Assembly (NCBI RefSeq): GCF_003597395.2
Contig: NC_133769.1
Span: forward strand, 181,790,052-181,854,051
Direction of reading: 5' to 3'
From: Chelonoidis abingdonii
Taxonomy: Eukaryota; Chordata; Testudines; Testudinidae
Length of the DNA stretch: 64,000 bases
Shown here one piece after another: positions 35,983 to 47,608 of the stretch; position 1 is the first letter of the stretch, and every line of letters begins with the position of its first letter. A model generated the notes under the pieces. That model was not told the DNA's origin and made no database searches. It saw only the letters and a program-made list of their open reading frames with translations. The position numbers and the translations under genes were made by a program.

Positions 35983-38657
35983 TGAGCTTGTGAGGAGCAC
36001 CATTGAATTTCGTGAGACTACATGGCAACAGGGGTCCAACAGCAGCAGAATGGAACACAGGATAAGGGCTTAAAATGATGAAAACACTGGCTCATCTTTC
36101 CAGTAGGAGGAGTGTTACTCTAGACATTAGAACATATATAGTGCTCAAAATGGGGGTGTGATTGAGGCCTTCAGATAATATTGTAATTAAATATTAAAGT
36201 AATCATCTTCAGGACAATAGGTTTAGGGGGTAGCATTCTGTCCTTGTGAATAACTAGGATAAGGATTGGTACTAGACTTGTTTTTCTCCTTAAAGTGCTA
36301 CTTTGTAGAGATGCATTTTACGATCAAAGGATTTTTGTGCAGACTTCCTGAAGCAACTAAATGCATATTTCTCCTGTCACTTGTTCCAATTTTTGTTAGT
36401 TTTCCTACAAGTTATGACATTCTCTCAAACATAAGGATAATAGTTGAAGACAAAATTCAGTTTAAATGTTTGAAAAGAATTCTAAGTCAAATAAATACAT
36501 AAAACAATAATCCCATCTCTCACCTGTCAAATGACTAGTTGATCTTACTTGAGTTTGTTGGGCAAGTTAAAGAGAGACAGGCCCTGGTATCCAAGGACTT
36601 GGTTTCCATTGCCAACTGTCTTTCACTGCTCTTTTCTTCTCCGCCCAGTAAATACAGTAAATTAGAACAGACATGAGGGCTTTTTTTAAAAAGGGGAAAT
36701 TTCTTATTGTTTGAGTAATTAATTTCACAGTTACTTTATTGTTCATAGAAATGAGATTCTGGGAGTCCCTGCAGAGAACAGGCAAGTGTTATTCAAGTTT
36801 CTCGTCTATATTGCACAGTACATTCCATCCTTGTGATCACTTAGGGACTTTCCAAGTCATCCCTCCTGGCCTGAGCATTGAAAATCTCAAAGATGATCTT
36901 CAATATATCAACTCCATGTCTCATGAACCTGTATGATACATTGCCACCAGCACAACAAAGGAAACTTACAATCTATTTTTAAGTCTCACACTGAGATGGC
37001 CCTATCACAGAATTCTGGAATAAAGCTTACATTCAATACTAAGCACCTTTGCACATTATTTCAACAGGTGCCTTGCATATTCTATAACACAGTGGCCTTT
37101 CAAGTCATTAAGATAAACATAACCCAAAGAGTTTTCACCGGACCTAGCTCACAAAAGCCAGTAAACAAAACTTATCCATTTAAACCCTTTTCTAAATTAC
37201 AGTGTATTTTGTTTCCTGTTGTAATTTATCACAGCATTTTATAGTAGTTCTCAAGATAATTAAGTTCTAAGGCAGGGTTCTAACAGCAGGGGACACAGCA
37301 ACATACATTAAAAGGGTTTTAGATAACAAGGTTTTAGTTAAATCCCCAACAGTACTCAGTTAAACAAGTTTACCTTTGTAGCTGCAGCTTATGTTTTAAT
37401 AAAAATCTTAATTGAAAGACTTTAATCATAATTGCTCTTAATTTTTTAAGCAAAAGTTTGAAATCATACAGTAGCAATTGAGCAGATAGGGTTTGAAGTT
37501 GTGTCCTGCTGACAGTTTTAATTTCAGTAGTTTTATATATTTTGTGTTTCGGCTGTGTTCTCATTTGAGCTGATGCTGCACCAATCTGAACTTTAAGTTT
37601 TGTAAAAACAGTCTTCCAACAATAACTGCTTGTGTGTGGAGGGGGGCAGAGAGGAGAGTGGAAGACAGGATTGTTTAAAGTAAGGTGAATGATTGAGGGA
37701 CATTTTCAAAAACAGCAACAGATATTGGGGTCCAAATAGTACTGTACATATTTAAGATTATTTAAAAAAATCTTCCCAGCGCTGTTCCTTGTTTTGTTTT
37801 GGAGAATTAGCTCTCATGAGGGAGGGGCAGCTGGCCCAAACTTGAGTGAGTGGCACTGTGACCTCATGCTCATTCCCTCTCCCCTTTTCTGTCATAGCCA
37901 CCAACTCATCAGAAGGCTCAAAACCCTTCTCCTCCCATCCTCCTCAATCCCCACCCCTCTCCAATGAAAACCTGTGGGATGGAAGTGGTACAACCTCTGG
38001 TGGTTAGGATAGAGATGGCAGACTGTCTTGAGTGGCCTCTGCAAATAATGTACATTTTTGAAAAGGGACAAAAAACTTCCAAAATACATTTAACTTCCCA
38101 ATTTAGTAATCTAACACTGTGTGTATGTATCATCTGTTTCCAAAAGGGAAAGCATAAATAGGTCATTTAAAAAAAATTGTCTAAATCCAGCTCTTTTAGC
38201 CTCTGTAGGAATGTTTTCTATTATAATGCAGTCAGTACAGGGTTAGGGTCTGAAATTACATCATATGAAGCTACATACTTAGGTCTATCAGGCCTTAAAG
38301 CTTAGGAAAAGGATATCACCATTATATCCAAACTATAAGATTTTTGGTTAGTAAAGCCACAAAACCTTTATCTACTATGATCGTATAAAAATTATCAGGG
38401 AATCCACAGACTATTGGAAGAGTTGAAAAGATGCCTATTTAAGTGCCATTACTATTTTCCAAAGTCCCTGTTTGCAATTGATTATAACTTTGCCTAACTT
38501 TAATCATTTGAGTTGAACTCTATGCCAGGTCCCTCCATTAGACTGAAAGTTCTTCTGTTGTTGGTTGTTGGCTTGATTTTGTTTAAGTTTCAGCCAAACT
38601 AGCTCAGCTGTTTCTATGAACGTTGTTAGTGAAAGAAAGCTAGCTTTACTAATACTC
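35983..38657. other. AT-rich stretch without recognised features
   Basis: Nothing assignable was seen. Frames near 36739-37244 and 37892-38166 are short and show no motif. Confidence 0.5.
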
Positions 38658-38664
38658 AAAAGAA

Positions 38665-38695
<31 letters not shown>
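38658..38695. repeat. (GAAA)n microsatellite
   Basis: About nine tandem gaaa units, almost uninterrupted, likely polymorphic. Confidence 0.95.
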
Positions 38696-39199
38696 CTCAC
38701 ATGATTTGAAGAGTTCTAAGCCTAGACTTTTAAATGTATTTAGGCATTGCTATGCTAAACATTGCAATGATAAACTGATTTACACTCCCATTAGAGAGAC
38801 AAGGTAGGTGAGACAATAACTTTTACTGGACCAACTTCAACAGCTTTTCTCTTACCAAGAGATCTCCACAGAGCTCTTCTTCAGGTCTGGAAAAGGTACT
38901 GAGCTGAATATAAGGTGGAATAGATTGCTTAGCATAAACAGTTATAGACCATTCAAGGTGAAGTGGCTTGTTAACACCTTTACAACCACATGACAAAAAG
39001 GGGAGGGGGAGAGTATTTTACAGATTGTTGTAATAAATCATAAATCCAGTGTCCTAATTACACACATAATTTTTAGTATCTAGCAATATGCATTTAAGCT
39101 TCCAGACTCATCCTTTGAAGGTGTTGTGCCGGTTTCCGCTGAGAATGAGGACTGAGAAACAGAGTTATTTTGTGAAAAGTGTTTGCCCACAGGTCATAT

Positions 39200-39330
39200 G
39201 CTGTTTTTGTCACTTATAATTTTTTCCTGTGTGAGTTCATTCGAGAGCACAGTGATTGTCTGGTTTCACCCACATAGTTGTTGTTGGGACATTTAGTGCA
39301 TTGTTGAGGTAACAACATGTTGTGATAGGA
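39200..39330 (-). pseudogene. PLE GIY-YIG endonuclease remnant
   Basis: Minus-strand translation includes CTKCPNNNYVGETRQSLCSR then MNSHR, matching the PLE form of the GIY-YIG nuclease: a zinc-like CxxC pair, the Y-V-G-E-T core in place of YIG, and the downstream arginine of the active site. The frame breaks with stops on both sides. PLEs use this nuclease to cut target DNA during retrotransposition. The match to the family is clear, but the enzyme is not intact. Confidence 0.7.
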
Positions 39331-39993
39331 ATGTGCGGGACCCATGTTGTGGAGAGTATTGTTCATCACAGCAGTGGAGATATGTCTGCAGGTTTTCCAT
39401 CTGTTCTGGTAGGGTCAGGTGTCACTTTGAGTTGGTGGGTCCTGGTCTGTGGGGAGCTTGTTTCTGATTATGAGCTTGGCAAGGTTGGTGGACTGTCTGA
39501 AATCCAGAAGAGGGGGTTAGAGTATGGATTATAATTGTTTAATGATACCCTGTATTGGAGTGATAGGTGATACGGGGAGTTCAGACAGAGTTTTTCACTC
39601 TCTCCCCAATGAAGCAGGATCTCTAGGGCTACAGTATTTGGGTGGCCCATTCCATGATGTGATCTAATTCTCTAGTGGAGCATCTTTGTCAGTGAAGGCA
39701 GTTTTAAGTGTGTTAAGGTATGGATCTCGGACTTTCTATGGTATCCAACTGTCTGGATGCAGACAACAGATTTCTTGGTATGTCTGCAGTGCTTGCTGGC
39801 TCCGTGTGTGGTGATCCATGGATTTCTTATGTATAGTTCTCTGAGGGGTTCCATTGTTGAAGCTTATTTTCAAGGAATTATATCTGTAGATACTGGAGGC
39901 AGATGGCAATGTCATCATTGCGAAGTATCTTGGTATATAGGGAGGTGACACACATGGTGGGAAGGATGGTGTTGTGAAGTTTTTGGAGGGAGG

Positions 39994-40484
39994 TGTCACG
40001 GAGTGTGGGAGAGACAAGGCCCTGCACCTCTGGCTTCCTGCGATTCACCATGACTGTCAGCCAGCCAGTAAAACAGAAGGTTTATTTAGACGATAGGAAC
40101 ACAGTCCAAAACAGGTCTTGTCGATAGAGACAACAGGACCCCCTTTAGTTAGGTCTATCTGGGGGCCCCACGGAGGCTACAGCCCTGTTGGTCGGGGCAC
40201 CCCTCTTTATCTCCCAGCCAGCTCCAAACTGAAACTCCCTTCAGCCATCCCCTTTCTCACCTTCCCCCGACTCCTCCCCCAGCCTTTGTGTCCTTTGTCC
40301 AGTTTCCCAGGCAGAGGTGTTACCTGGCCTCCAACCCCCCTCCTGTGTTCTCATGTTACATGCTCAGCTATCCTCTCTTCCCCAAAGCAGGCAGTCCCAG
40401 CAAAACTCCCCTGCAACCTTCCCAGGTTAATACTCCCCACTCAGCATTCAAATAACACATCAAGAACATTCCCACTTCATCACA
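39994..40484 (-). mobile_element. Solo LTR, about 491 bp, inside a PLE
   Basis: The segment runs from TGTCACGG to TCATCACA, so the ends are TG..CA with TGTCA/TGTGA inverted character. On the minus strand an AATAAA signal (40081-40086) sits in the usual place for an LTR, and I recognise the sequence type as a common turtle LTR that is normally longer. No direct 5-bp duplication is visible (left flank ggagg, right flank taatt), so one end may be altered or the LTR may have been shortened by deletion. No internal genes are attached. Confidence 0.65.
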
Positions 40485-40985
40485 TAATTCAGTTGTGTCC
40501 TGGAGGAACCTGGCCCTTTGTGCAGTGATTTGACGGTGGTTTCTGTGAGTTCTGATATTCCTTCAGAAAGAGTGCTATGGCAGATCTGATGGGTCTGCCT
40601 GGGTTTCTTTGTCTGTCTATCTTGGGAAGCATACAGAAGGTCTCTGGGGCAGGTTCATGCGGGATGAGGTCGCAGAGATTCTATCAAAGTTGTTTGGGGA
40701 AGGATTTGAATTATTCCTGAATTATTCTTCAATTAGTGGGTCAATTATGTTCTGGGGTCTTAACTGAATTCTTTATACTTGGTGGTATCAGACAGCTGTT
40801 GTTGGGCTTGTTAATGTCATCATCAAGGTTGAGAACTACAATGACACCTTATGTCTGCTGGTTTAATTACTATCTGGTGGTTGGATTTCAGGGACTGTGT
40901 AGCTATCTTCTAAGTGGTGGAGAGATTCTGCTGGATATGATTGATAAGGATTTCAGTTTTTTATCTTGAAGCAATCAATGTCATG

Positions 40986-41951
40986 AGCAAGTGTGTGGTT
41001 TCAAAGTACCTAAATCACTTTTGAAAATATCTAGGCTCCTATTCAATTAGGTATTGCAATGCTGACCACAGCATCACCTATATATGGGCCCTAATGCCTT
41101 CATGCTTTGCTTGAAGTCACATTTTTCAGGAACATAACTACAACATAAAATGATGAGTTACTGTACAAGCATTATGTACTAATGATTTTCTTTGCTTACG
41201 TATGAAGTGGTGGGGGAGGAAGAGAAGTGGACTGAACCCACTCCTTGCTTGACACTTATCGAGACTCTCATCTCAACTTGTATTAATCTCAGCTCATTGG
41301 AAAGTTCTCAGAGAATGAAAGTTATTGAACAGTCTATGCATTACGTGCTGCTTAACCTATTTTTCATTTCTGGATACTGTCTACCAAACTCTGCAAGACA
41401 TTAATTGTATCATCTGATATTGCCTAATGCTGCATACTAGCATAAAGATATAGGAAAAAGAAAGAAAATTGCTGCAGTGACTGAGCATCAGTTTTCAGGC
41501 TCCCTAATAGTGAAGGGAGGGTGAACAGACTCATTAACCAACCTTACATGCTGTCTGCTGTAGACCATCAAACTTGGTTTCATGCCCTGGTCAAGTACAC
41601 ACTTGTAAAATGCTGTCAGGTGTGGAAGCCTACTCTTCAAAGGCCAAAACATGTTTGGTAAAAAATATAAATGTGCATCAGCTTAAATAGAAATATCAAG
41701 CAATAGGCACAACGGCATGAGCAACTCAAGAACTAGTGACTACTCACTGTTCTTTCCAACTAATTATAAAAATCCATTTGAATATAGAAAAAATGAAAGG
41801 GGGGCACATTTGGTACCTCAACAGAGAATGACCTAAGTCATTATGTGCCTTGGAATGTGTTGCAATCAGCGGCAGCCAAAGGTGCACAGCATTTTGCATA
41901 ACAAATCCTAACATGTCATGTATTCAACGTGAGTCATCCTTACTCACACTG
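40986..41951. other. AT-rich stretch without recognised features
   Basis: Nothing assignable was seen between the PLE and the DIRS-like element. Confidence 0.5.
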
Positions 41952-41985
41952 AAAAGACAGTTACTCACCTTTGTAACCGTCTTTT
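41952..41985. repeat. Terminal hairpin at left DIRS end
   Basis: Arms aaaagacagttac (41952-41964) and gtaaccgtctttt (41973-41985) are inverted copies with one mismatch and an 8-base loop. The right end of the element lacks the same sequence beyond 47649, so the hairpin is present on one side only. Confidence 0.8.
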
Positions 41986-42024
41986 CTTCTTCGAGTGCTT
42001 GCTCATATCCATTCCAGTTAGGTG
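41984..42024. repeat. Left inverted terminal repeat of DIRS element
   Basis: Forty of 41 positions are the reverse complement of 47609-47649. It includes gctcatatccattccagtta. Such inverted termini are needed in DIRS elements to rebuild ends during circle formation. Confidence 0.95.
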
Positions 42025-42035
42025 ATTCCCAAGCC

Positions 42036-43072
42036 TTACCTAGGCGGTGGGGTCGGAGTGAGAGGTCGCAGAGTGTAGCACGGCAGAGCCGAAGGCTGCG
42101 TCATCTCTGGACTGCTGGACCAGCGCATAGTGGGAAGCAAAGGTATGGACGGAGGACCAGTCGCCACCCGACAGATTTCCTGGATGGGCACGTGGGCAAG
42201 GAAAGCCGCCAATGAGGCTTGAGCCCTAGTAGAGTGCGCAGTCACGTGGCCCGGAGGGGCATGAGCCAAGTCATAACAGGCCCGGATGCAGGACGTCACC
42301 CACGAGGAGATTCTCTGAGATGAGACGGGCAACCCCTTAACACGTTCAGCTACCACAACAAAGAGTTGGGGGTTTTTGCGGACGGCTTGGTTCGCTCTAT
42401 ATAAAAGGCGAGCGCCCTACGGACGTCCAATGAGTGTAGCTGTTGCTCCCTGCGAGACAAATGGGGTTTTGGGAAAAAGACAGGTAGAAAGATCTCCTGG
42501 TTGACGTGGAAGGCCGAGACCACCTTGGGGAGAAAGGCTGGGTGCAGTCTCAGCTGTACTTTGTCCCTGTGGAACACCATATACGGGGGATCCACCGTGA
42601 GGGCCCGGAGCTCCAACACCCGTCTTGCGGAGGTGATGGGCACCAGGAAAGCGGTCTTCCAGGAGAGATAGAGAAGGGAGCAAGTTGCCAGTGGTTCGAA
42701 TGGAGGGGACATGAGTCGGGCCAGAACCAGGTTCAGGTCCCCGGTGGGGGGGCAACGAATCTGGGGGTAAAGACGCTCCAGACCCTTAAGGAATCTAGTC
42801 ACCATTGGGTGAGAAAACACCGAGCGGCCATCGCCTCCTGGGTGGAAGGTGGAGATGACCACCAAATGAACCCTTAGGGATGACACCGCCAGGCCCTGCT
42901 GTTTGAGGGACCAGAGGTAGTCAAGGATATTAGAGATGGAGACCTCGGTGGGAAGGAAGTTCCGTTCCGCGCACCAGCACGTAAAACACTTCCATTTGGC
43001 CGAATACATCACTCTAGTTGAAGGCTTCCTGCTCCCCAGGAGCACCTGCCGCACTGATGTAGAGCAACACAT
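42036..43072 (-). pseudogene. DIRS tyrosine recombinase, frameshifted
   Basis: The first 240 codons (43072-42350) hold an N-terminal SAM-like helical domain (SAKWKCFTCWCAERN, then ISNILDYLWSLKQQG) and the start of the catalytic domain, with SARRVLELRAL at about 148-158 giving the first catalytic arginine. A shift in the aaaaaccccc run near 42376 ends the frame; the gene continues in another frame (42356-42036) with SSQRISSW and AHSTRAQASL, where HSTR is the H-x-x-R catalytic pair. Near 42155 the frame shifts again, just before the region expected to contain the nucleophilic tyrosine. The protein would join a circular DNA copy to the genome; this copy cannot. Confidence 0.85.
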
Positions 43073-43073
43073 T

Positions 43074-44881
43074 TCAGACCGGGTCAGCCACTCGGGAGCC
43101 CGCCGTGAGGTGCAGCGACTGAAGGTCTGGGTGATGGAGCCTGCCGTGGTCCTGAGTGATCAGGTCCAGGTGAAGAGGCAGGGGGACAGGGTCGGCCACG
43201 GACAAGTCCAGCAACATGGAGTACCAATGTTGTCGGGGACACGCCGGAGCTATCATGATCAAGCGTGCCCTGTCCCTGCGCACCTTCAGAAGGACCTTGT
43301 GGACGAGCGGAAACGGTGGGAAGGCGTAGAACAGTTGCGTCGTCCACGGGATAAGGAAGACGTCCGCTACTGAACCCAGTTCGAGACCTTGAAAGGAGCA
43401 GAACATCTGGCATTTCCTGTTCCCACGGGACGTGAAGAGGTCCATCCAGGGACATCCCCACCTCCGGAACAGCGAAAGAGCGACGTCCGGGTGAAGGGAC
43501 CACCCGTGGGAAAGGAAGGATCTGCTCAGATGATCCGCCAGCTTGTTCCGAGCCCCCGGGAGAACGACGCGATGAGGTGAATGGAGTGGGCTATGCAGAA
43601 GTCCCAGAGTCTCAAGGTCTCCTGACACAGGGGAGAAGACCTCGTGCCACCGTGCTTGTTTATATAATACATGGTTGTTGTGTTGCCGGTGAATACCGAA
43701 ACACAGCAGCCTTGAAGGTGTTGACGGAACGTTTGACAAGCAGGGCGGACCACCCTCAACTCCCGGACGTTGATGTGGAGGGCTAGCTTGTGAGGGGACC
43801 ACCGGCCTTGGGTCTGCAGGGCCCCGAGATGGGCCCCCCAGCCCAGGTCCGAGGCATCCGTTGTCAGGGACACCGAGGGCTGGGGCGGATGGAATGGGAG
43901 CCCCGTGCACACCACGGACTGATCCAGCCACCACTGTAGGGAGCCCAAGATGTCTTGGGGAATGGTGACAATCATGTCAAAAGGATGTCTGGCCGGACGG
44001 TACTGTGCAATGAGCCAGGACTGGAGGGGCCTTAGGCGGAGCCGTGCATAGCCCGTGACAAACGTGCAGGCTGCCATGTGGCCCAAGAGAGTCAGGCAAG
44101 TGCGTACTGAGGTCAAGGGCGCTGCCTGCAGCCTTCGTATGATGGCCGTCATGGTTTGGAACCTCGATAGGGGAAGAACGGCTCTGGCCAGAGTGGAGTC
44201 CAGGATGGCGCCGATAAACTCTATCCTCTGAGTGGGGATTAGTGTTGACTTTTCCACATTGAGCATTAGGCCTAGGCTCACGAAAAGGCTTTTGACCATG
44301 TGGATGTGGCTAAGGACTTGTGTCTCTGAGGATCCCTGGATCAGCCAGTCGTCGAGGTATGGAAATATGTGTATGCGACTGCGGCGAAGGTAGGCGACGA
44401 CCACAGCCATACACTTGGTGAACACTCTCGGGGCCGTGGAGAGGCCGAACGGGAGGACCGCAAATTGGAAGTGTCGGTGGTTGACCATGAACCGAAGGAA
44501 CCTCCTGTGCGGCGGGAAGATGGCTATATGGAAGTAGGCATCTTGCATGTCAAGGGCGGCGTACCAGACTCCAGGATCCAGGGATGGGATAATGGTCCCC
44601 AAGGATACCATACGGAACTTCAATTTTACCAGGCATCTGTTGAGTTCCCGCAGGTCGAGGATAGGCCTGAGGCCTCCCTTGGCTTTGGGGATCAGGAAAT
44701 AGCAGGAATAAAACCCCTTGACCCGCTCGCTCTCGGGAACCTCCTTGATGGCTCCTTTGACGAGGAGCGCTTGTACCTCCTTCAGGAGGAGGTGCTCGTA
44801 AGAGGGGTCCCTGAAGAGGGACAAGGGAGGGGAGGGGGAGAGAGGGGGTGAAACAAATTGCAGATGGTATCCAAGTTCCAA
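43074..44881 (-). pseudogene. DIRS reverse transcriptase/RNase H, frameshifted
   Basis: A 451-codon frame (44881-43526) carries RT motifs in order: ALDMQDAYFHIAI with D111/D114, LPFGLSTAPRVFTK, and FPYLDDWLI with D177/D178. RNase H follows: TTDASDLGWGAH (D342), NVRELRVV (E374) and VFTGNTTTMYYINKHGG, where residue 399 is glycine at the place where the family has its third catalytic aspartate. The frame then drifts off; the rest of the gene, with ARNKLADHLSRSF and the WGCPWMDLFTSR and DRARLIMIAPA blocks of the DIRS C-terminus, is open in the next frame (43934-43074). It makes DNA from element RNA in the living family; here it is broken by at least one shift and the altered RNase H residue. Confidence 0.9.
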
Positions 44882-45041
44882 CGTGCGTAAGACTCAGCGG
44901 TCCGATGTTAGCCGCGACCACGCAGGGAGGAAAAACGAAAGACGGCTGCAAAAAGGAGGGGACCGATCTGCGAGAGAAACTGGTACATTGCCCTCAAAAT
45001 GAAGGTTTCGGGCCGGAGGAAGGCTTGGAGGAGCTCTGGCT

Positions 45042-47284
45042 CTATCCTCCATGGTTGCCTGATTGTCTACGGCGGCCATTTCTGTTTCGCCATCTGGCGA
45101 AGTCTTGCCTCTGCTGGGGTTGGGGGTAGGGCCGGTGTTGTTGCTGAGGCTGGAAGGGCCTGCGCTGGGTGACGGGCGTATGCATCCCCAATGCGTGCAT
45201 AATGACCCTATTGTCTTTTAGGCTTTGCAGCCTAGGGTCAGTCTTGTCAGAGAACAGGCCCTGGCCTTCAAATGGGAGATCCTGGATGGTATATTGGAAC
45301 TCCGGAGGAAGGCCAGAGACCTGTAGCCAGGAAATGCGGCGCATGGTAACGCCAGAAGCTATAGTCCGGGCGGCCGAATCTGCGGCGTCCAGAGAGGCCT
45401 GCAGGGAAGTTCTCGCGACCTTCTTGCCCTCATCAAGGATCGCAGAGAATTCCTGACGCGCATCTTGTGGAAGCAACTCCCTAAATTTGTCTGTTGCCAC
45501 CCAAGTGTTGTAACTGTAGCGGCTAAGGAGAGCCTGCTGATTGGACACCTGAAGCTGGAGGGCGCCCGCAGAGTAGCCTTTAGGGCCAAGCAGGTCCATG
45601 CGCCTCGCTTCCTTTGACTTTGGGGCCGGGGCCTGCTGACCATGGTGCTCCCTCTCGTTTACGGATTGGACGACGAGGGAACACGGGGGAAGATGAACAT
45701 ATAGATACTCATACCCCTTTGAGGGTACCATGTACTTGCGCTCCACTCCACGTGCAGCGGGGGGAACGGACCCGGAGACTGCCAGATGGTAGTAGCATTG
45801 GCCTGAATGGTCCAGATAAAAGGAAGGGCGACTCGAGTGGGTGTGTCTGCAGACAGTATGCTCACTACCGGATCCTCAATTTCTGACACCTTCTTGGCCT
45901 GTAGGTCCATGTTTTGCGCCACGCGCCTGAGGAGGTCCTGATGCGCCCTGAGGTCAAGCGAAGGGGGGCTGGTGGATGTTGTTCCAGCCACTGCTTCATC
46001 CGGGGAGGATGATGAGGAGAGACCCCGCAGGAGTGGATCTGCAGGAGGCTCTGCCTGGAGCACTGCGTCTGACTCGGGAGGGAGTTCAGGTTCCTGAGGC
46101 TGAGACAACCTCTCCTCCATAGAGGGAGGAGGAGGACGGGAAACTGTGGCCTCCGGAGCCCTGTGTTCAGAGGCAGTGGAACGCTGGGGAATCTGCTGAG
46201 GGCCTCGGGTTTGATGGTACACCCAAGGTGTCCAGAATCCCCACTGCGGCGGTCCATGTTCCTGAGGTTGGGGTTCACGGAAAAGAGCAGCAGGCCCGTC
46301 GGTGTCCAGGGCGTACGCGCTGTCTGCCTGCGAGGAGACAGGCGGCTGGCGGGATGGCCAGGGAGGGGCCAAACAGGACTGATATGGGTCCCCCGTTCCT
46401 GATGGTGGAGACCTCCTCGGTGCCGCGATAGAGACCGGGACCTGCCACCAGCTCGGTTCCGGGAGGTCGACCGGGATCTGGAACGCCGATGGTGGGAACA
46501 GCTTCTCAAGTCCCGGTGCCGGTAGCGATGGCTCAAGCCGGAGCGGTGCCGGGAGTATCGGGACCGGCATGAGGAGGACCTGTGACACGAGTTCGACTGG
46601 TACCGCTGCGGTGAGCGGTGCCGGGACTGTGAGCGGCACCTGGATTGAGACCTCCCATGGGACCGGGAACGGTGTCGGACCCGCGATGGAGATCGGTGCC
46701 GGCTCGGTGAATCCAGAGAGGGTGCTCTCGTGGCTACAGGCTTGCCCTTAGACTGCAAAACCCGCACCGGAGGCACCGGGGGTTGAGGCAACGCAGACTC
46801 GGTCAGTGCGATGAGGTCCCTAGCCGAGGAGAATGTCTCTGGCGTAGATGAGACCATCAGCTCGACCCCGGATCTTATTGGGGAGCTGTGAGGGACCGGA
46901 CTCAATGGACCTCTCAGGCCCAGAGTCGACGGAATCACCGGTATCGGTGCCACGGCAGGAGTTGGTGCTGGGTGCTCCGTTCGAGTCTGCTTGGTCGGAG
47001 TGGAAGACGCCGAAGGTCTTTTGTCGGGGCCCGGTGCGGTCCGGTGCCGGAGCAGAGTCGGCACTGGGTGCCGAGGACGAAGGGTGAAGTGCCGCCTCCA
47101 TGAGGAGAGTCTTTAAGCGCTGGTCTCTCTCTTTCTTGGTCCGTGGCTTAAAGGCCTTGCAAATGCGGCACTTGTCGGAAATGTGCAATTCCCCGAGGCA
47201 CTTCAGGCAGAAGTCGTGGGGATCGCTCGTGGGCATCGGCTTTTTGCAGGCCGAGCATGGTTTGAACCCCGGCGAACCGGGCAT
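45042..47284 (-). pseudogene. DIRS gag-like protein, split over three frames
   Basis: It begins at Met 47284 (MPGSPGFKPCSACKK). Residues 10-42 form a cysteine/histidine cluster, C10-x2-C13, C26-x2-C29, H34, C39-x2-C42, likely a zinc-binding head. The next part, in another frame (to 45865), has a long arginine-serine repeat region (RSRSHGRSQSRCRSQSRHRS), then a proline/glutamine-rich part in a third frame, and a helical C-terminal block with DKFRELLPQDARQEFSAIL and RTSLQASLDAADSAARTIA (45746-45042). I infer a nucleocapsid-like role. At least two frame changes separate the blocks. Opposite-strand frames in this region are shadows. Confidence 0.75.
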
Positions 47285-47503
47285 GAGCCCGGCGCCGGGG
47301 AGGGCTAGAGCCCAAGCCCGCTAATTATGTACAACAAGTAAACAACAACTATAAAACTAATATTCTATACTCTAACTATAACTATATACAACTAGTAGAA
47401 CAATGAAAAGCTAGGGAAGTGGAGGACAGCTATGCCGCACTCCACAGTTCCAACGACCGACACGGCGGAAAGAAGGAACTGAGGAGCGGGCGGGCTGGCA
47501 GGG

Positions 47504-47511
47504 GTATATAT
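47504..47511 (-). promoter_or_regulatory. Possible TATA box of DIRS element
   Basis: The minus-strand reading gatatatacccc lies inside the right inverted-repeat-proximal leader, about 220 bases upstream of the gag start. Position and composition fit a promoter; activity is not shown. Confidence 0.35.
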
Positions 47512-47608
47512 CAGGCGCCAGGGCGGCGCCACTCTAGGAGGCGACCTGCCGGTCCGCCGGAGTTGCTAGGGCAAAAATCTTCCGACGAACGTGCACGCAC
47601 GGCGCGCA

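Larger units (their letters stand above)
38795..40985 (-). mobile_element. Penelope-like element, interrupted by a solo LTR
   Basis: On the minus strand, from right to left, there is reverse-transcriptase-like sequence (40490-40985 and 39700-39993), a GIY-YIG nuclease region (39200-39330) and a 3' tail ending near 38795 (plus-strand reading gagacaaggtaggtgagaca, then gagctcttcttcaggtctgg). A minus-strand frame at 39736-40017 contains NSLKISFNNGTPQRTIHKKS and phrases I recall from reptile PLEs. A solo LTR occupies 39994-40484. Many stops and shifts show that the copy is dead. It differs in sequence from the plus-strand PLEs at 52-57 kb. Confidence 0.65.

Noticed and set aside
35256..36058. Many overlapping frames up to 136 codons
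   Set aside because: They fall over a GC-rich hAT element; low stop-codon density from composition explains them.
42506..44851. Several long plus-strand frames (42506-42877, 42936-43373, 44369-44851)
   Set aside because: They are antisense to the DIRS recombinase and reverse-transcriptase genes, which carry the recognisable motifs; GC-rich coding DNA often leaves open antisense frames.
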